Shown: piece after piece, positions 1 to 9,629 of the stretch
How positions within the stretch are numbered: position 1 is the stretch's first letter
How the letters are laid out: each line of letters begins with the position of its first letter
Program-made: the position numbers and the translations under genes
Source of the DNA: Bradyrhizobium daqingense
GTDB lineage: Bacteria; Pseudomonadota; Alphaproteobacteria; Rhizobiales; Xanthobacteraceae
Assembly (NCBI RefSeq): GCF_021044685.1
Contig: NZ_CP088014.1
Span: 1,178,001 to 1,242,000 of the forward strand
Direction of reading: 5' to 3'
DNA length: 64,000 nucleotides
The notes under the pieces: model-generated
The model's input: the letters and a program-made list of their open reading frames with translations, nothing else
What the model was told of the DNA's origin: nothing
Databases searched by the model: none

Positions 1-554
1 GCCCACACGCCGCGTGACAGGCGGAAGCAATCGACCGGCGTGGACGACCCCAGCGCCAGGAACCGGTGCAGCTGCACGCCGCTCCACTGGAAGCCGCACT
101 TCTCCAGCACCTTGCGCGAGGCCGGGTTGGTGACGCGCGCGCCGGCATAGAGATGATCGTCCTCGAACTCCTCGAAGAAGAAGTCGATCGCGCCCCGCGC
201 GGCCTCGGTGGCGAAGCCCTGGCCCCAATGCTCGACGCCGAGCCAGTAGCCGAGCTCGGCATTGTCGGGCGAGGAGCAGTCGATGCCGACCATGCCGACC
301 GGCCCGGTGTCGTGCTCGATGAGGAACACGGTCTCGCTGCCGAGCGCGGCGGTGGCGCGGATGAATTCGACCGCGTCGTCCTGCGAATAGGGATGGGGGA
401 GGCGGCGGGTGTTTTCCGCGACGCGGCGGTCGTTGGCGAGCCGGGCGATGGTCCTGACGTCGGCGAGTGTCGGTCGCCGCAAGGTCAGCCGCTCGGTGGC
501 GACGACGCTGGGTCTCGCCTCGGCCAAGGTCGCGCTCGAGAAATCCTGCAACAT
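1..554 (-). CDS. GNAT-family N-acetyltransferase (3' end outside window)
   Basis: The reverse strand reads from ATG at 554 for about 184 residues and runs off the left edge. The protein opens MLQDFSSATLAEARPSVVAT, then has the RimJ/RimL-like pattern ERLTLRRPTLAD, GYWLGVEHWGQGFATEAARG (acetyl-CoA loop) and TNPASRKVLEKCGF. These are typical of the ribosomal-protein/amino-acid acetyltransferase group of GNAT enzymes, which use acetyl-CoA to acetylate an amine. The substrate cannot be read from sequence. AGGAG lies seven bases before the ATG. The gene follows rplU-rpmA on the same strand, but a strong terminator separates them, so it probably has its own promoter. Confidence 0.85.
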   Translation of the reverse strand, partial: MLQDFSSATLAEARPSVVATERLTLRRPTLADVRTIARLANDRRVAENTRRLPHPYSQDDAVEFIRATAALGSETVFLIEHDTGPVGMVGIDCSSPDNAELGYWLGVEHWGQGFATEAARGAIDFFFEEFEDDHLYAGARVTNPASRKVLEKCGFQWSGVQLHRFLALGSSTPVDCFRLSRGVW

Positions 555-591
555 GTCCGGCTCCTGCAAAGTCACTAAGTCAAAGTGAGCA

Positions 592-631
592 AGTCAAAAG
601 AAAAGGGGAGGCCGGTTTCCCGCCTCCCCTT
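592..631 (-). terminator. Rho-independent terminator of rplU-rpmA
   Basis: Bases 603-612 pair perfectly with 622-631 (AAGGGGAGGC against GCCTCCCCTT) around a nine-base loop. On the reverse strand the hairpin is followed by TTTTCTTTT. It lies 75 bp past the rpmA stop, as expected for the end of this ribosomal-protein operon. Confidence 0.85.
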
Positions 632-706
632 GGAGCCTTCGATCTCTCGATCTCTTGGACTCCGCCGGTTCAGTCGGGACCGGCGGACTCCAATTTGATC
701 CACCGT

Positions 707-976
707 CTATTCAGCAGCCTCTGCGATCGGGAGCACCGATACAAAGGTGCGGCCGTTGGCTTTGGCTTGGAACGCAACACGACCCTCAATCTTGGCGAAC
801 AACGTGTGGTCCGTGCCCATGCCGACATTAAGGCCGGGGTGCCAGGTGGTGCCGCGTTGACGCGCAATGATGTTGCCGGGCGTGACGATCTCACCGCCGA
901 ACGCCTTGATGCCGAGGCGCTTGCCCTTGGAATCGCGACCGTTGCGCGATGAACCGCCTGCTTTTTTGTGAGCCAT
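707..976 (-). CDS. rpmA: 50S ribosomal protein L27
   Basis: 89 residues beginning [20 protein letters not shown] and containing [17 protein letters not shown], the signature of bacterial L27. L27 sits near the peptidyl-transferase centre of the 50S subunit. Its length is normal, and the Firmicute-type N-terminal extension is absent, as expected in proteobacteria. It is the second gene of rplU-rpmA, 102 bp after rplU on the same strand, with a stable hairpin in the gap and a terminator after it. Confidence 0.98.
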   Translation of the reverse strand: MAHKKAGGSSRNGRDSKGKRLGIKAFGGEIVTPGNIIARQRGTTWHPGLNVGMGTDHTLFAKIEGRVAFQAKANGRTFVSVLPIAEAAE

Positions 977-1040
977 GGCTCGTCTCCGAAATCCTGCGTA
1001 TGTCTAGATCAATTCCTTGACGGAATCATTTCACGATTTC

Positions 1041-1068
1041 TCACGCATCAATTCGTGAATTGGCGTGA
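1041..1068 (-). other. Intercistronic hairpin between rplU and rpmA
   Basis: Bases 1041-1046 (TCACGC) pair with 1063-1068 and 1049-1054 (CAATTC) pair with 1057-1062, giving a nearly continuous 12-bp stem with a small bulge. There is no T-run, so it is probably an mRNA processing or stability element rather than a terminator. Confidence 0.4.
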
Positions 1069-1078
1069 TCAAATCTAT

Positions 1079-1468
1079 TTATTCGGCGGCTTCCGCTGCC
1101 GGCTCCTTCGCCACCTTTTCTTCCTTCTTCGGACGCGGGCCCTTGGTGGGCTTGGCGCCGTCGGTCAGGATCTCGCTGATGCGCAACACCGTGATCTCGT
1201 CGCGATAGCCGCGCTTGCGGCGCGAGTTCTTGCGGCGGCGCTTCTTGAACGCGATGACCTTCGGTCCGCGCTTGTGGTCGAGCACCTCGACCGCAACGGA
1301 CGCGCCTGCGACCGTCGGGACGCCCAGCACCGGCGTGTCGCCGCCGACCACGAGCACTTCATTCAACTGCACGATCGAGCCGACTTCGCCTTCGATCTTG
1401 CCTACTTCGAGAACATCATCCGGCACGACGCGGTATTGCTTGCCGCCGGTTTTGATGACTGCGAACAT
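1079..1468 (-). CDS. rplU: 50S ribosomal protein L21
   Basis: 129 residues from MFAVIKTGGKQYRV, with the L21 core VIAFKKRRRKNSRRKRGYR that binds 23S rRNA. The C-terminal tail is extended and rich in Lys, Glu, Ala and Pro (about 30 residues past the core), a common alphaproteobacterial variation. The frame is open further upstream, but ATG at 1468 is chosen because it matches the conserved L21 start and has GGAG upstream. It is first in the rplU-rpmA operon and is read from the promoter at 1635-1662. Confidence 0.97.
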   Translation of the reverse strand: MFAVIKTGGKQYRVVPDDVLEVGKIEGEVGSIVQLNEVLVVGGDTPVLGVPTVAGASVAVEVLDHKRGPKVIAFKKRRRKNSRRKRGYRDEITVLRISEILTDGAKPTKGPRPKKEEKVAKEPAAEAAE

Positions 1469-1799
1469 CGTTTTTTTCTCCGTGTTCAATCCCGGCCTCG
1501 GGACGAGCATCGTCCGGGTCGGCTTTTTGTCAGTCGCTACGGGTTCATGTGCGTTTTGTGCGGGTGGGAGTTATCCTTTTGAAAACCCACGCAAATACAA
1601 GCGGCGCGAGAAACGCCCCGCGCCGGCTGTGGGACTTATAGCCGCCGATCGCGCCAAGTCAAGGAAAACCGCCGAAAAAGGCCTGGATTCGAAGGATTTG
1701 ACCGCGTTGAAAGCGCGCAGCGGAATCTCGACTGGCATTGCAACAAACGGGTTCCCCCGCAGTTGTCCAGGCCGGAACAGCTAAGTGGGCAGGGCTCTC
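1469..1799. other. Divergent intergenic region rplU / ROK gene
   Basis: 331 bp holding the rplU promoter (1635-1662) and a roughly 160-nt rplU leader with GC-rich pairing around 1490-1525 (GGCCTCGGGACGAGCATCGTC). The leader could allow autoregulation by L21, but this is inference. No coding potential was seen. Confidence 0.6.
1635..1662 (-). promoter_or_regulatory. Sigma70-type promoter of rplU-rpmA
   Basis: On the reverse strand TTGACT (1662-1657) is followed after 16 bases by TATAAG (1640-1635), close to the housekeeping consensus. Transcription would start near 1628. Confidence 0.75.
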
Positions 1800-2939
1800 A
1801 TGGCAACGGACGAACTGGTCAAGACGACCACGGGCATCGCCCATCACGGCGCCGAGCGGCTCCCCTCGGTGGACATCGACAGTTTCAACATCGAGATCAA
1901 GGACGAGGACGGCTTCCTCGGCGACCGCGCCAGCAAGGGCGCGTTCCGGGAGGTGCTCGAGCGCTGGCGCAAGCCGCTGCGCAAGACCGGGGAGGACCCG
2001 TTCGGCAAGGTGCCGACCGAGGAGATCAACAAGAAGACGCTGGACGCGATCCTGGTCGGCGACGACGTCGAGGCCTCGGCCGTGGTGCACAGCGCGATCG
2101 AGGATTTCTCCCAGGAGCTCGTCTATGTCACGCGCCGTTTTCTCAAGACCAAGGCCTGGGCCAAGACCGAGCGCATCGTGGTCGGCGGCGGCTTTCGCGA
2201 TTCCCGACTCGGCGAGCTCGTGATCGCCCGCGCCGAGATCATCCTCAAATCCGAGGACTTCAAGATCGACCTGCTGCCGATCCGTCACCACCCCGACGAG
2301 GCCGGCCTGATCGGCGCGCTGCACCTGGCGCCGTCCTGGATCTTCGAGGCCCATGACAGCATCCTCGCCGTCGACATCGGCGGCACCAACATCCGCTGCG
2401 GCCTGGTGGAAACCAGCTGGAAGAAGGCCAAGGACCTGTCGAAGGCCAAGGTCGTGCACTCCGAGCTGTGGCGTCATGCCGATGACGAGCCGACGCGCGA
2501 AGGCGCGGTGAAGCGGCTGACCAAGATGCTGAAGGCATTGATCACCGAAGCCGAGAACGAAGGCTACAAGCTCGCGCCGTTCATCGGTATCGCCTGCCCC
2601 GGCGTGATCAATCCGGACGGATCGATCGAGAAGGGCGCGCAGAATCTCCCCGGCAATTGGGAAAGCAGCAAGTTCAACCTGCCGGCGAGCCTGCTCGAGG
2701 GGATCCCGCAGATCGGCGAGCACGATACCGCGATCCTGATGCACAATGACGGCGTGGTGCAGGGCCTCTCGGAGGTGCCATTCATGCAGGACGTCGACCG
2801 CTGGGGTGTGCTCACCATCGGCACCGGCCTCGGCAATGCCCGCTTCACCAACCGCCGCAAGGAAAGCGGCAATGGAGGCAATGGAAAAAACCGGGATTCC
2901 ACGGAGAACGGCAAGAAAAAGGGCAAGGACAGCAAATAG
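1800..2939 (+). CDS. ROK-family sugar kinase/repressor-like protein, shortened C-terminus
   Basis: 379 residues from ATG 1800 (GCAGGG six bases upstream; an in-frame GTG lies at 1785). The first 190 residues are an N-terminal region I do not recognise. Near residue 191 comes the phosphate-binding motif DIGGTNIRCGL, then IACPGVINPDG, and HNDGVVQGLSE with the Asp expected of the ROK catalytic base. Soon after TIGTGLGNA the protein ends in a low-complexity Gly/Asn/Lys tail. The cysteine-rich zinc motif of typical ROK kinases and most of the second lobe after the GTG loop are missing. ROK proteins phosphorylate hexoses or act as sugar-responsive repressors; with this architecture the activity is uncertain. 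Confidence 0.8.
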   Translation: MATDELVKTTTGIAHHGAERLPSVDIDSFNIEIKDEDGFLGDRASKGAFREVLERWRKPLRKTGEDPFGKVPTEEINKKTLDAILVGDDVEASAVVHSAIEDFSQELVYVTRRFLKTKAWAKTERIVVGGGFRDSRLGELVIARAEIILKSEDFKIDLLPIRHHPDEAGLIGALHLAPSWIFEAHDSILAVDIGGTNIRCGLVETSWKKAKDLSKAKVVHSELWRHADDEPTREGAVKRLTKMLKALITEAENEGYKLAPFIGIACPGVINPDGSIEKGAQNLPGNWESSKFNLPASLLEGIPQIGEHDTAILMHNDGVVQGLSEVPFMQDVDRWGVLTIGTGLGNARFTNRRKESGNGGNGKNRDSTENGKKKGKDSK

Positions 2940-3080
2940 AGCGCGAGCGCAGTAACCTTGACCGGTTAGGTTAAGGACCGGATTGCGTTGCGGCGCGCCC
3001 GCCGCACGCTAGGGTCGAATCGTCGCCTCACCTGGCCGGCGAAGCCGCCCTTCACGGTCAGCATTTCAATGAGCGGCATC

Positions 3081-3114
3081 GGGACCGCCAGTGTTTACCG
3101 CGTCTGGCGGTCCC
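3081..3114. terminator. Strong hairpin between convergent genes
   Basis: GGGACCGCCAG (3081-3091) pairs perfectly with CTGGCGGTCCC (3104-3114) around a 12-base loop. It lies between the ROK gene and the converging hydrolase gene, 10 bp past the latter's stop. There is no T-tract on either side, so a terminator role is likely but not certain. Confidence 0.45.
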
Positions 3115-3124
3115 ACCCCATTCC

Positions 3125-3988
3125 TCAGCTCCAGCCGATCCGCTCGAAGAACGCCGCGATCTCCGCGGCCGCGCGATCCGGGTCTTCCCGATGCGGGAAG
3201 TGGCCGACGCCGGGAAACATCTTGAGATCGAGCGCGCTGAAGCTCTCGGACAGCCGATCGGTCCACGCATAGGGAAACAGCGGGTCGTGCTCGGCCCAGC
3301 GCACGCAGGTCGGCACGCCGATCGGCGGCAGACGCGGCGCCTCACCCTTCATCATCGCGACGCGCCCGGCATGCGAGGCGCGATAATGCGCAAAGCCGCC
3401 GGCGAGATTGCCCTCTTTCAGGAAATTGTCGGCGAAGGCGTCGAGCACATCATCGAAGGCGTTCTTCCGGTGTGCCCAGCTTTTCAGGAAATGGCCGATA
3501 TAGAGCCGACAGCTCTCGCGGCTGGCACCGACCAGCGCAGGCGCCATCTCCATCTGGTGGAAGGACTGGTACCAGATGTGGTTGAGCCTGTCGGGTGCGG
3601 CCATCCGCGCGCCGATCCCGGGATAGACGAAATCGAAGAAGAACAGCCCAGTGAGCCGCCCGGGCGCCAGCCGGGCCAGAGGCTGCATCACGGCGCCGCC
3701 GACGTCGTGGCCGACCACGCCGAATCGGTCGATGCCGAGCCGGTCCATCAGCGCCAGCATGTCCGCGGCATGGCCGTCCGGACCAAAGGGCCCATCGGGC
3801 TTGTCGCTGTCGCCGAAGCCGCGCAAATCGGGCGCTACAAGCGTGAAGCGGTCGGCCAGCCGCGCCATCACCGGCTCCCAGGTCAGCCAGAATTCCGGCC
3901 AACCATGCAGCAAAAGCAGCGGTTTGCCGCGACCAGTGCGGACCAGGTGGAAATCGGCGCCATTGGCCGAAACGGTGAGATGCTCCAT
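3125..3988 (-). CDS. Alpha/beta hydrolase (haloacetate dehalogenase / epoxide hydrolase-like)
   Basis: 287 residues from ATG 3988, which has GGAGGA nine bases upstream; the frame extends further but without a comparable ribosome site. It shows LLLLHGWPEFWLTW (oxyanion loop HGWPE), APDLRGFGDSDKP, VVGHDVGGAV with Asp as nucleophile at the elbow (GHDVGG), and PGVGHFPHRED carrying the catalytic His. An Asp nucleophile with HGxP fits fluoroacetate/haloacetate dehalogenases and epoxide hydrolases rather than esterases. No signal peptide. It stands alone and converges on the ROK gene. Substrate unknown. Confidence 0.8.
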   Translation of the reverse strand: MEHLTVSANGADFHLVRTGRGKPLLLLHGWPEFWLTWEPVMARLADRFTLVAPDLRGFGDSDKPDGPFGPDGHAADMLALMDRLGIDRFGVVGHDVGGAVMQPLARLAPGRLTGLFFFDFVYPGIGARMAAPDRLNHIWYQSFHQMEMAPALVGASRESCRLYIGHFLKSWAHRKNAFDDVLDAFADNFLKEGNLAGGFAHYRASHAGRVAMMKGEAPRLPPIGVPTCVRWAEHDPLFPYAWTDRLSESFSALDLKMFPGVGHFPHREDPDRAAAEIAAFFERIGWS

Positions 3989-4122
3989 GAGAGTTCCTCC
4001 AGGCGAGGGGAAGGGGGCGAAAGAGGCAGCGGATTTTCCCCTTTCGCGCCTTGTCTGGCCCGCCATCCTCGCCTATTAACGCCCCCAACCACAGGGGCCG
4101 CTGCTCCTATATGGCGCCTTCA

Positions 4123-4212
4123 GGAGAGGTGGCAGAGTGGTTGAATGCACCGCACTCGAAATGCGGCATAGGTGCAAGCCTATCGGGGGTTCGAATCCCT
4201 CCCTCTCCGCCA
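4123..4212 (+). tRNA. tRNA-Ser (anticodon CGA)
   Basis: 90-nt class II tRNA. Acceptor GGAGAGG (4123-4129) pairs with CCTCTCC (4202-4208), followed by discriminator G and encoded CCA. The anticodon stem CCGCA/TGCGG encloses the loop CTCGAAA, giving anticodon CGA. A long variable arm and the T-loop GGTTCGAATCC are present. It decodes UCG. Confidence 0.96.
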
Positions 4213-4304
4213 TCAAAATCGAAAACAGCCGAAAACAGCGAGTCCTTCGATCCGAACGGCATGGCGCTTCCCGGTGGTCCCGAAAGCTCCTGCGCGGCTC
4301 AAGC

Positions 4305-6617
4305 CTAAAGCAGCTTGTCCGGTGTCAGCGGCAGATCGCGGATGCGCCTGCCGGTGGCGTTGAACGCGGCGTTCGCGATCGCCGCAGCGACGCCAGCGAT
4401 GCCGATCTCGCCGATGCCGCGCGCGCCCATCGGGGTGCGGGGATCGGGAATATCGGTCCACAGCACGTCGATGTCGGGCACGTCGAGATGGGCCGGGATG
4501 TGATAGTCGGCAATGGACGCACTGATGATCCGCCCGCTGCGCTCATCGAGCAGGGTCTCTTCCGTCAGCGCCATGCCTATTCCCATGATCATGCCGCCGC
4601 GAAACTGGCTGGCCGCCGTCTTCGGATTGAGGATGCGGCCGCAATCGAACGAGCCGACGAGACGGTCGACGCGCACCTCCCCCGTCACCTCGCTGACGCG
4701 CAATTCGCAGAAGATCGCGGACCGGCTGTGCATCGAGAATTTCAGCACCTCCAGGGGCGCCGAGCTTTCGCCGACGACGCTGATGTCGCTGCGCGCGGCA
4801 CGCTTCAGGATCGACGCGAAGCTTTCATGCCGCGACGGATCGCCGATCTTGCGCAAGCCTGCATCGGCGAACTCGATCTCGTTCGCCCGCAGGCCCGCCA
4901 GCGGCGTGTCGTTGCCGGCCAGGCGCAGCAGTTCGCCGGCAAGCTTCGTGCTCGCCGCATTGATCGCTGCGCCAAGCGACGCCGTTTGCGACGAACCGCC
5001 GGCAAAGCTGCCGAACGGCAAGCTCGTATCGCCGATCCGAACGGTGACGCTGTCGAGCGGAAGTCCGAGACGATCGGCGGCGTGCTGCCGCTGCACGGTT
5101 GCCGTGCCCATGCCCATTTCGTGCGCGGCACTCGCCACGGTCGCGCGACCATCGCCATCGATCGTGATGCGGGCGGACATGCCCGGCATCCGCACGTAGG
5201 GGAACGAGCCGGACGCGCATCCCATGCCGACCAGCCACTCGCCTTCCTTGCGCGAACGCGGCGTGGACGGACGCCGCTCCCAGCCGAAGCGTTTGGCGCC
5301 GAGGTCGTAGGCCAGCATCAGGTCGCTCTGCGAATGCGGCGCGCCGCTGACCGGATCGGAGTGACCGATATTGCGGCGCCGCAGCTCGATCGGGTCGATC
5401 TGCAGTTCATGCGCCAGCTCGTCCATCGCACTCTCGACCGCGAAAGTCCCTGGCGCCTCGCCCGGCGCGCGCATGAAAGTGTTGGCGAGCAAATCGAGGT
5501 CGATGGCGTGCTGCACGACGTCGAAGCTTCGTGCCGCATAGAGCGAGCGGCTGGTCAGCGTGAACGCCTCGTCGGTGACGCTGTGCGCGGGCTTGACCGA
5601 ATAGCCGTGATGAAGAAGCGCCAGCAGACTGCCGTCGCGGTCGGCCGCGAGCGCCACGCGCTGCTCGGTCTGCGAACGGCCGCCGACAAGACGCTGCATG
5701 CTGGCCCGCGACAGCACCAGCCGGACCGGCCGCTGCGCGAGTTTCGCCGCCGCGGCGCCGAGGATCTGATGATCCCATAGGGCCTTGCCGCCAAAGCCGC
5801 CGCCGACGAAAGGCGAACTGACGAAGACCTGCGTCTCCTTGATGTCGAACACCTTCGCCAGCGAACCGGCCGTGCCGTTCAACATCTGCGTGGCGTCGTG
5901 CACGATCAGCCGGTCACCGTCCCAACGGATGGTTGCGGCATGGGGTTCCATGGGGCTGTGACTGTGCCAGGGCGTGCGATAGACCGCGTCGACGACAGTG
6001 GCCGCCGTCTTGAATGCGGTATCCGCATCGCCCTTCTTCAGCCGGTTACGCTCAATCATAAGCGAATCCGGCGTGCGGGCATTTGCCTTGCCGGCCTCGA
6101 AGTCCGTCCGCGCAGCGACCACCTCATAGCGGACGAGGACCAGCGACGCGGCGAAGTTCGCCTGCTCCTGCGTCTCGGCGAGCACGACGGCCACCGTCTG
6201 GCCGTTCCAGCGGATCTCTGCGTCCTGCATCACCGGCAGGATGTTGTTGCCGGCCGCCTTCAGATTGGTCAGGCCGATCGGCGGCGGCAGCGCCATTTTC
6301 GGGGCGTTGCGGTGGGTCATCACCAGCGCGACGCCGTCCGCCGCCTCGGCGGCAGCGATGTCGAGTTCGGCAATGCGCCCGCGCGCAATCGTGGAGTGGA
6401 CGAAAGCCGCGTAGAGCAGCCCTTCCATGGGAACCTCGGCCGCGAAGCGCGCGGCGCCCTTCACCTTGTCGGGGCCGTCGACGCGCGACTGCTGCGTCCC
6501 GAGGTTGACGCGCTTGTCGATCAGCGGATCCGGCGTGCCGCCCGGCAACCAGCTGCCGGGAACGTAACCCATCGCGGCGCGGACGCCGCCGACGATCGCA
6601 TTCTGCAGCTTGCTCAT
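4305..6617 (-). CDS. paoC: Aldehyde oxidoreductase molybdopterin-binding subunit
   Basis: 770 residues of the xanthine oxidase family large subunit. FVGGGFGGKALWDHQ and TFMRAPGE are molybdopterin-contact motifs, and GARGIGEIG near residue 733 carries the conserved catalytic glutamate. It would bind molybdopterin cytosine dinucleotide and oxidise aldehydes to acids together with PaoA and PaoB. The start ATG overlaps the paoB stop by four bases (ATGA), indicating translational coupling. No accessory insertion factor (PaoD/XdhC-type) is seen in the window. Assignment to the Pao type rather than xanthine dehydrogenase rests on the three-subunit order and the extra cysteines of PaoB. Confidence 0.9.
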   Translation of the reverse strand: MSKLQNAIVGGVRAAMGYVPGSWLPGGTPDPLIDKRVNLGTQQSRVDGPDKVKGAARFAAEVPMEGLLYAAFVHSTIARGRIAELDIAAAEAADGVALVMTHRNAPKMALPPPIGLTNLKAAGNNILPVMQDAEIRWNGQTVAVVLAETQEQANFAASLVLVRYEVVAARTDFEAGKANARTPDSLMIERNRLKKGDADTAFKTAATVVDAVYRTPWHSHSPMEPHAATIRWDGDRLIVHDATQMLNGTAGSLAKVFDIKETQVFVSSPFVGGGFGGKALWDHQILGAAAAKLAQRPVRLVLSRASMQRLVGGRSQTEQRVALAADRDGSLLALLHHGYSVKPAHSVTDEAFTLTSRSLYAARSFDVVQHAIDLDLLANTFMRAPGEAPGTFAVESAMDELAHELQIDPIELRRRNIGHSDPVSGAPHSQSDLMLAYDLGAKRFGWERRPSTPRSRKEGEWLVGMGCASGSFPYVRMPGMSARITIDGDGRATVASAAHEMGMGTATVQRQHAADRLGLPLDSVTVRIGDTSLPFGSFAGGSSQTASLGAAINAASTKLAGELLRLAGNDTPLAGLRANEIEFADAGLRKIGDPSRHESFASILKRAARSDISVVGESSAPLEVLKFSMHSRSAIFCELRVSEVTGEVRVDRLVGSFDCGRILNPKTAASQFRGGMIMGIGMALTEETLLDERSGRIISASIADYHIPAHLDVPDIDVLWTDIPDPRTPMGARGIGEIGIAGVAAAIANAAFNATGRRIRDLPLTPDKLL

Positions 6618-7596
6618 GCGTCCGCTCCGGTCAGTTGAGCGAGCACGGCCACGATGGTCCGCTTCGCGAGTTCGACCTTGAAGGCATTGCCGTCAAACGT
6701 GCTGGCCGCCGCCAGTTCGGCATCGGCCGCTGCACGAAAGCGATCCGGCGTCGGCGCCTCACCCAGCAGCATCTTCTCGGCCTGCCGCGCGCGCCATGGC
6801 TTGGCGGCCACGCCGCCGAGCGCGATCCTGATATCCCGGATCTTGCCGTCGACGACATCGACACCGGCGGCGACCGATATCAGCGCGAATGCATAGCTCG
6901 AACGATCGCGCACCTTGCGATAGGTCGAGCGCGCGGCCGCCGGGCCTGGCGTGAGTTCGATCGCGGTGATCAGTTCGCCCGGATGCAGCACCGTCTCGAT
7001 CTCAGGCGTCTCGCCCGGCAGGCGATGGAAGTCGGTCAGAGGCACGCTGCGCGCGCCTCCGTTGCCGGCGAGATGAACCGTCGCATCGAGCGCCGCAAGG
7101 GCGACGCACATGTCCGATGGATGGGTCGCGATACAATGCGGCGATGCGCCGAGGATCGCGTGATAGCGGTTGAAGCCGCCGATGGCGTCGCAGCCGGCAT
7201 GCTGCTCGCGCTTGTTACAGCGCGAGCCCGCCGCGTCGTAGAAATAGGCGCACCGCGTGCGCTGAAGGATGTTGCCGCCGACCGTCGCCATGTTGCGGAT
7301 CTGCGCGGAGGCGCCGGCCAGCAGCGCGCGCGACAGCATCGGATAGCGCGCACGCACAGTTGGGTGCGCCGCCAGCGCGCTGTTGCGCACCGCCGCGCCG
7401 ATCCTGAGGCCGCCATCAGGCAGCTCGATGATTTCGGCCGGCAGGCGCGAGACATCGACCAGCGCCTGCGGCGCCTCGATGTTCTGTCGCATCAGATCGA
7501 CGAGATTGGTGCCGCCACCGAGGTAGCGGGCGCCTCCTGAGGCCGCGGCAGCCAGCGCCGCATCCTGGTCGGCGACGCGCTGATAGGCGAAGGGTC

Positions 7597-7600
<4 letters not shown>
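6614..7600 (-). CDS. paoB: Aldehyde oxidoreductase FAD-binding subunit
   Basis: 328 residues from ATG 7600, which overlaps the paoA stop (ATGA). YLGGGTNLVDLM and NMATVGGNIL are FAD-binding loops of the CO dehydrogenase/xanthine oxidase medium subunit. Between them and the C-terminal domain is an insertion with four cysteines (C-X10-C-X8-C-X18-C, starting CAYFYDAAGSRC), the feature that gives E. coli PaoB an extra 4Fe-4S cluster. The subunit passes electrons between the iron-sulfur subunit and an acceptor. Middle gene of paoA-paoB-paoC. Confidence 0.9.
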
Positions 7601-8106
<506 letters not shown>

Positions 8107-8159
8107 CGATGCCTCCATCTCTGGGCCAAGCTCAAGCTCCGGCAGCCATCACAAGATAA

Positions 8160-8172
8160 TACGAACTTCGTA
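8160..8172. promoter_or_regulatory. Candidate MarR operator before paoABC
   Basis: TACGAA-C-TTCGTA is a perfect inverted repeat inside an AT-rich stretch between marR and paoA. MarR proteins typically bind palindromes of this size over promoters, so it may control paoABC. Inference from position and symmetry only. Confidence 0.45.
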
Positions 8173-8176
8173 CTAT

Positions 8177-8611
8177 TCAAGTTTCGTTGTCGGCAATCTT
8201 TTCGGTCAGGCGGATCAGTTCATCCTGTTCGGACGTGTCCAGCGCCCGGAGCATGGTCCGGCACGCCTGCCGGTAACCCTCGATCTGCTCCTCGACCACC
8301 TGGCGCCCCCTGTCGTTGGCGCTCAGGGCCACCGCGCGGCGATTGTCCTCGGGCCGGCGACGCTCGACCAGGTCTCTCTTCACCAGCCGATCGACGGCAG
8401 AGGACATCGTCGTCATGGCGACATTGAGATAGCGCGCGACATCGCCCATGCCGCAACCGGGATGTTCGGCGATGAACATCAGGGTCTGGGCGTCGAGCGC
8501 GTTGAGCGCATTGTCGGCCGCAGCCACCGCCTCGGCCACCTTGAACCGCCGCGTGAAACGTCCGAACGCGCGCGTCAGTTGCTCGACTTGGTCTCGGGTT
8601 GGCTCAGGCAT
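8177..8611 (-). CDS. MarR-family transcriptional regulator
   Basis: 144 residues. The winged helix runs from about residue 50 (GMGDVARYLNVAMTTMSSAV) through the wing VERRRPEDNRRAVALS, the typical MarR DxR wing. It is followed directly by paoABC on the same strand, so it probably represses that operon and may sense an aromatic aldehyde or acid; the ligand is unknown. Confidence 0.88.
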   Translation of the reverse strand: MPEPTRDQVEQLTRAFGRFTRRFKVAEAVAAADNALNALDAQTLMFIAEHPGCGMGDVARYLNVAMTTMSSAVDRLVKRDLVERRRPEDNRRAVALSANDRGRQVVEEQIEGYRQACRTMLRALDTSEQDELIRLTEKIADNET

Positions 8612-8725
8612 GGCGGCAACAAAACATGTTCGGCCGTTCGGGGCCAGAGATGGATGCAGGAAACAGCGATTGTTGCTGCAGGGATGCGTCCCCGGCAGAG
8701 CGTCGGGCAGACACTGCTCCAGCCG

Positions 8726-9628
8726 CTAACTCTTTCCGCCAGACCGATACCGCACATGATCAATCAACGCCCGCAGCTTCGGCGGAAGATTGCGCCGGTC
8801 GGGGAAGTAGAGGAAGAACCCGCGGAAGAACGGACAATAGTCCTCCAGCACCGGCACCAGCTCGCCTCGCTCGATATAGGGGCGGAACGTCTCCTCCATG
8901 CCAAACGTCAGGCCGCCGCCGGCACAGGCGGTGCGCACCATCACCCACATGTCGTTGGTCGTGATCCGTGGCTCCACCGCGACGTCGAACTCGCGCCCGT
9001 CCTCGGCAAATTCCCAGCGGTAAGGCGCGACGTGCGGCGCGGGCCGCCAGCCGATGCAGCAATGCTGTGGAAGCTCGCGCGGGTGAGACGGGGTGCCGAA
9101 GCGCTGCAGATAGGACGGCGCGGCGACGACGAGCTGGCGCTGATCGCCTGAAACAGGCACGGCGATCATGTCCTGCTCGATCACCTCGCCGAGCCGGACG
9201 CCGGCGTCGTAGCCCTCGGCCACGATGTCGAATTCCTCGTCGGTCACGCTGACGTCGACCTGCACGCCGGGATTCGCTTGCGTGAACTCGGCCAGCAGCG
9301 GGCCGCGGATGAATCGCTCGGCGATCGACGACACGGCCAGGCGCAGCTGCCCGGTCGGCTGCGCGTCGCGGTCGCGGGCGCCGTTGATCGCCTGTTCGAC
9401 TTCGGCGACCGCCGGCGCCACGCGCTCATGCAGGCGCAGGCCGGCTTCGGTGAGGCTGACGCTGCGCGTCGTGCGCTGGACGACGGCCACGCCCAGTTGG
9501 TCCTCCATGCGCCGGATAGCCTGGCTCACGGCGGACCGGGTCACCCCCAGCCGGTCGGCGGCGCGGCGGAAGCTCTTGGCATCCGCGACGGCGATGAAAA
9601 CGGCGACGAGATTGAGATCGGTGGCCAT
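8726..9628 (-). CDS. LysR-family transcriptional regulator
   Basis: 300 residues. N-terminal helix-turn-helix (SFRRAADRLGVTRSAVSQAI, residues 19-38), then the periplasmic-binding-like effector domain. It matches the common LysR subgroup found opposite aldo/keto reductases, and here it is divergently paired with one across 92 bp. It likely activates that gene in response to an unknown inducer. Confidence 0.9.
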   Translation of the reverse strand: MATDLNLVAVFIAVADAKSFRRAADRLGVTRSAVSQAIRRMEDQLGVAVVQRTTRSVSLTEAGLRLHERVAPAVAEVEQAINGARDRDAQPTGQLRLAVSSIAERFIRGPLLAEFTQANPGVQVDVSVTDEEFDIVAEGYDAGVRLGEVIEQDMIAVPVSGDQRQLVVAAPSYLQRFGTPSHPRELPQHCCIGWRPAPHVAPYRWEFAEDGREFDVAVEPRITTNDMWVMVRTACAGGGLTFGMEETFRPYIERGELVPVLEDYCPFFRGFFLYFPDRRNLPPKLRALIDHVRYRSGGKS

Positions 9629-9629
9629 T

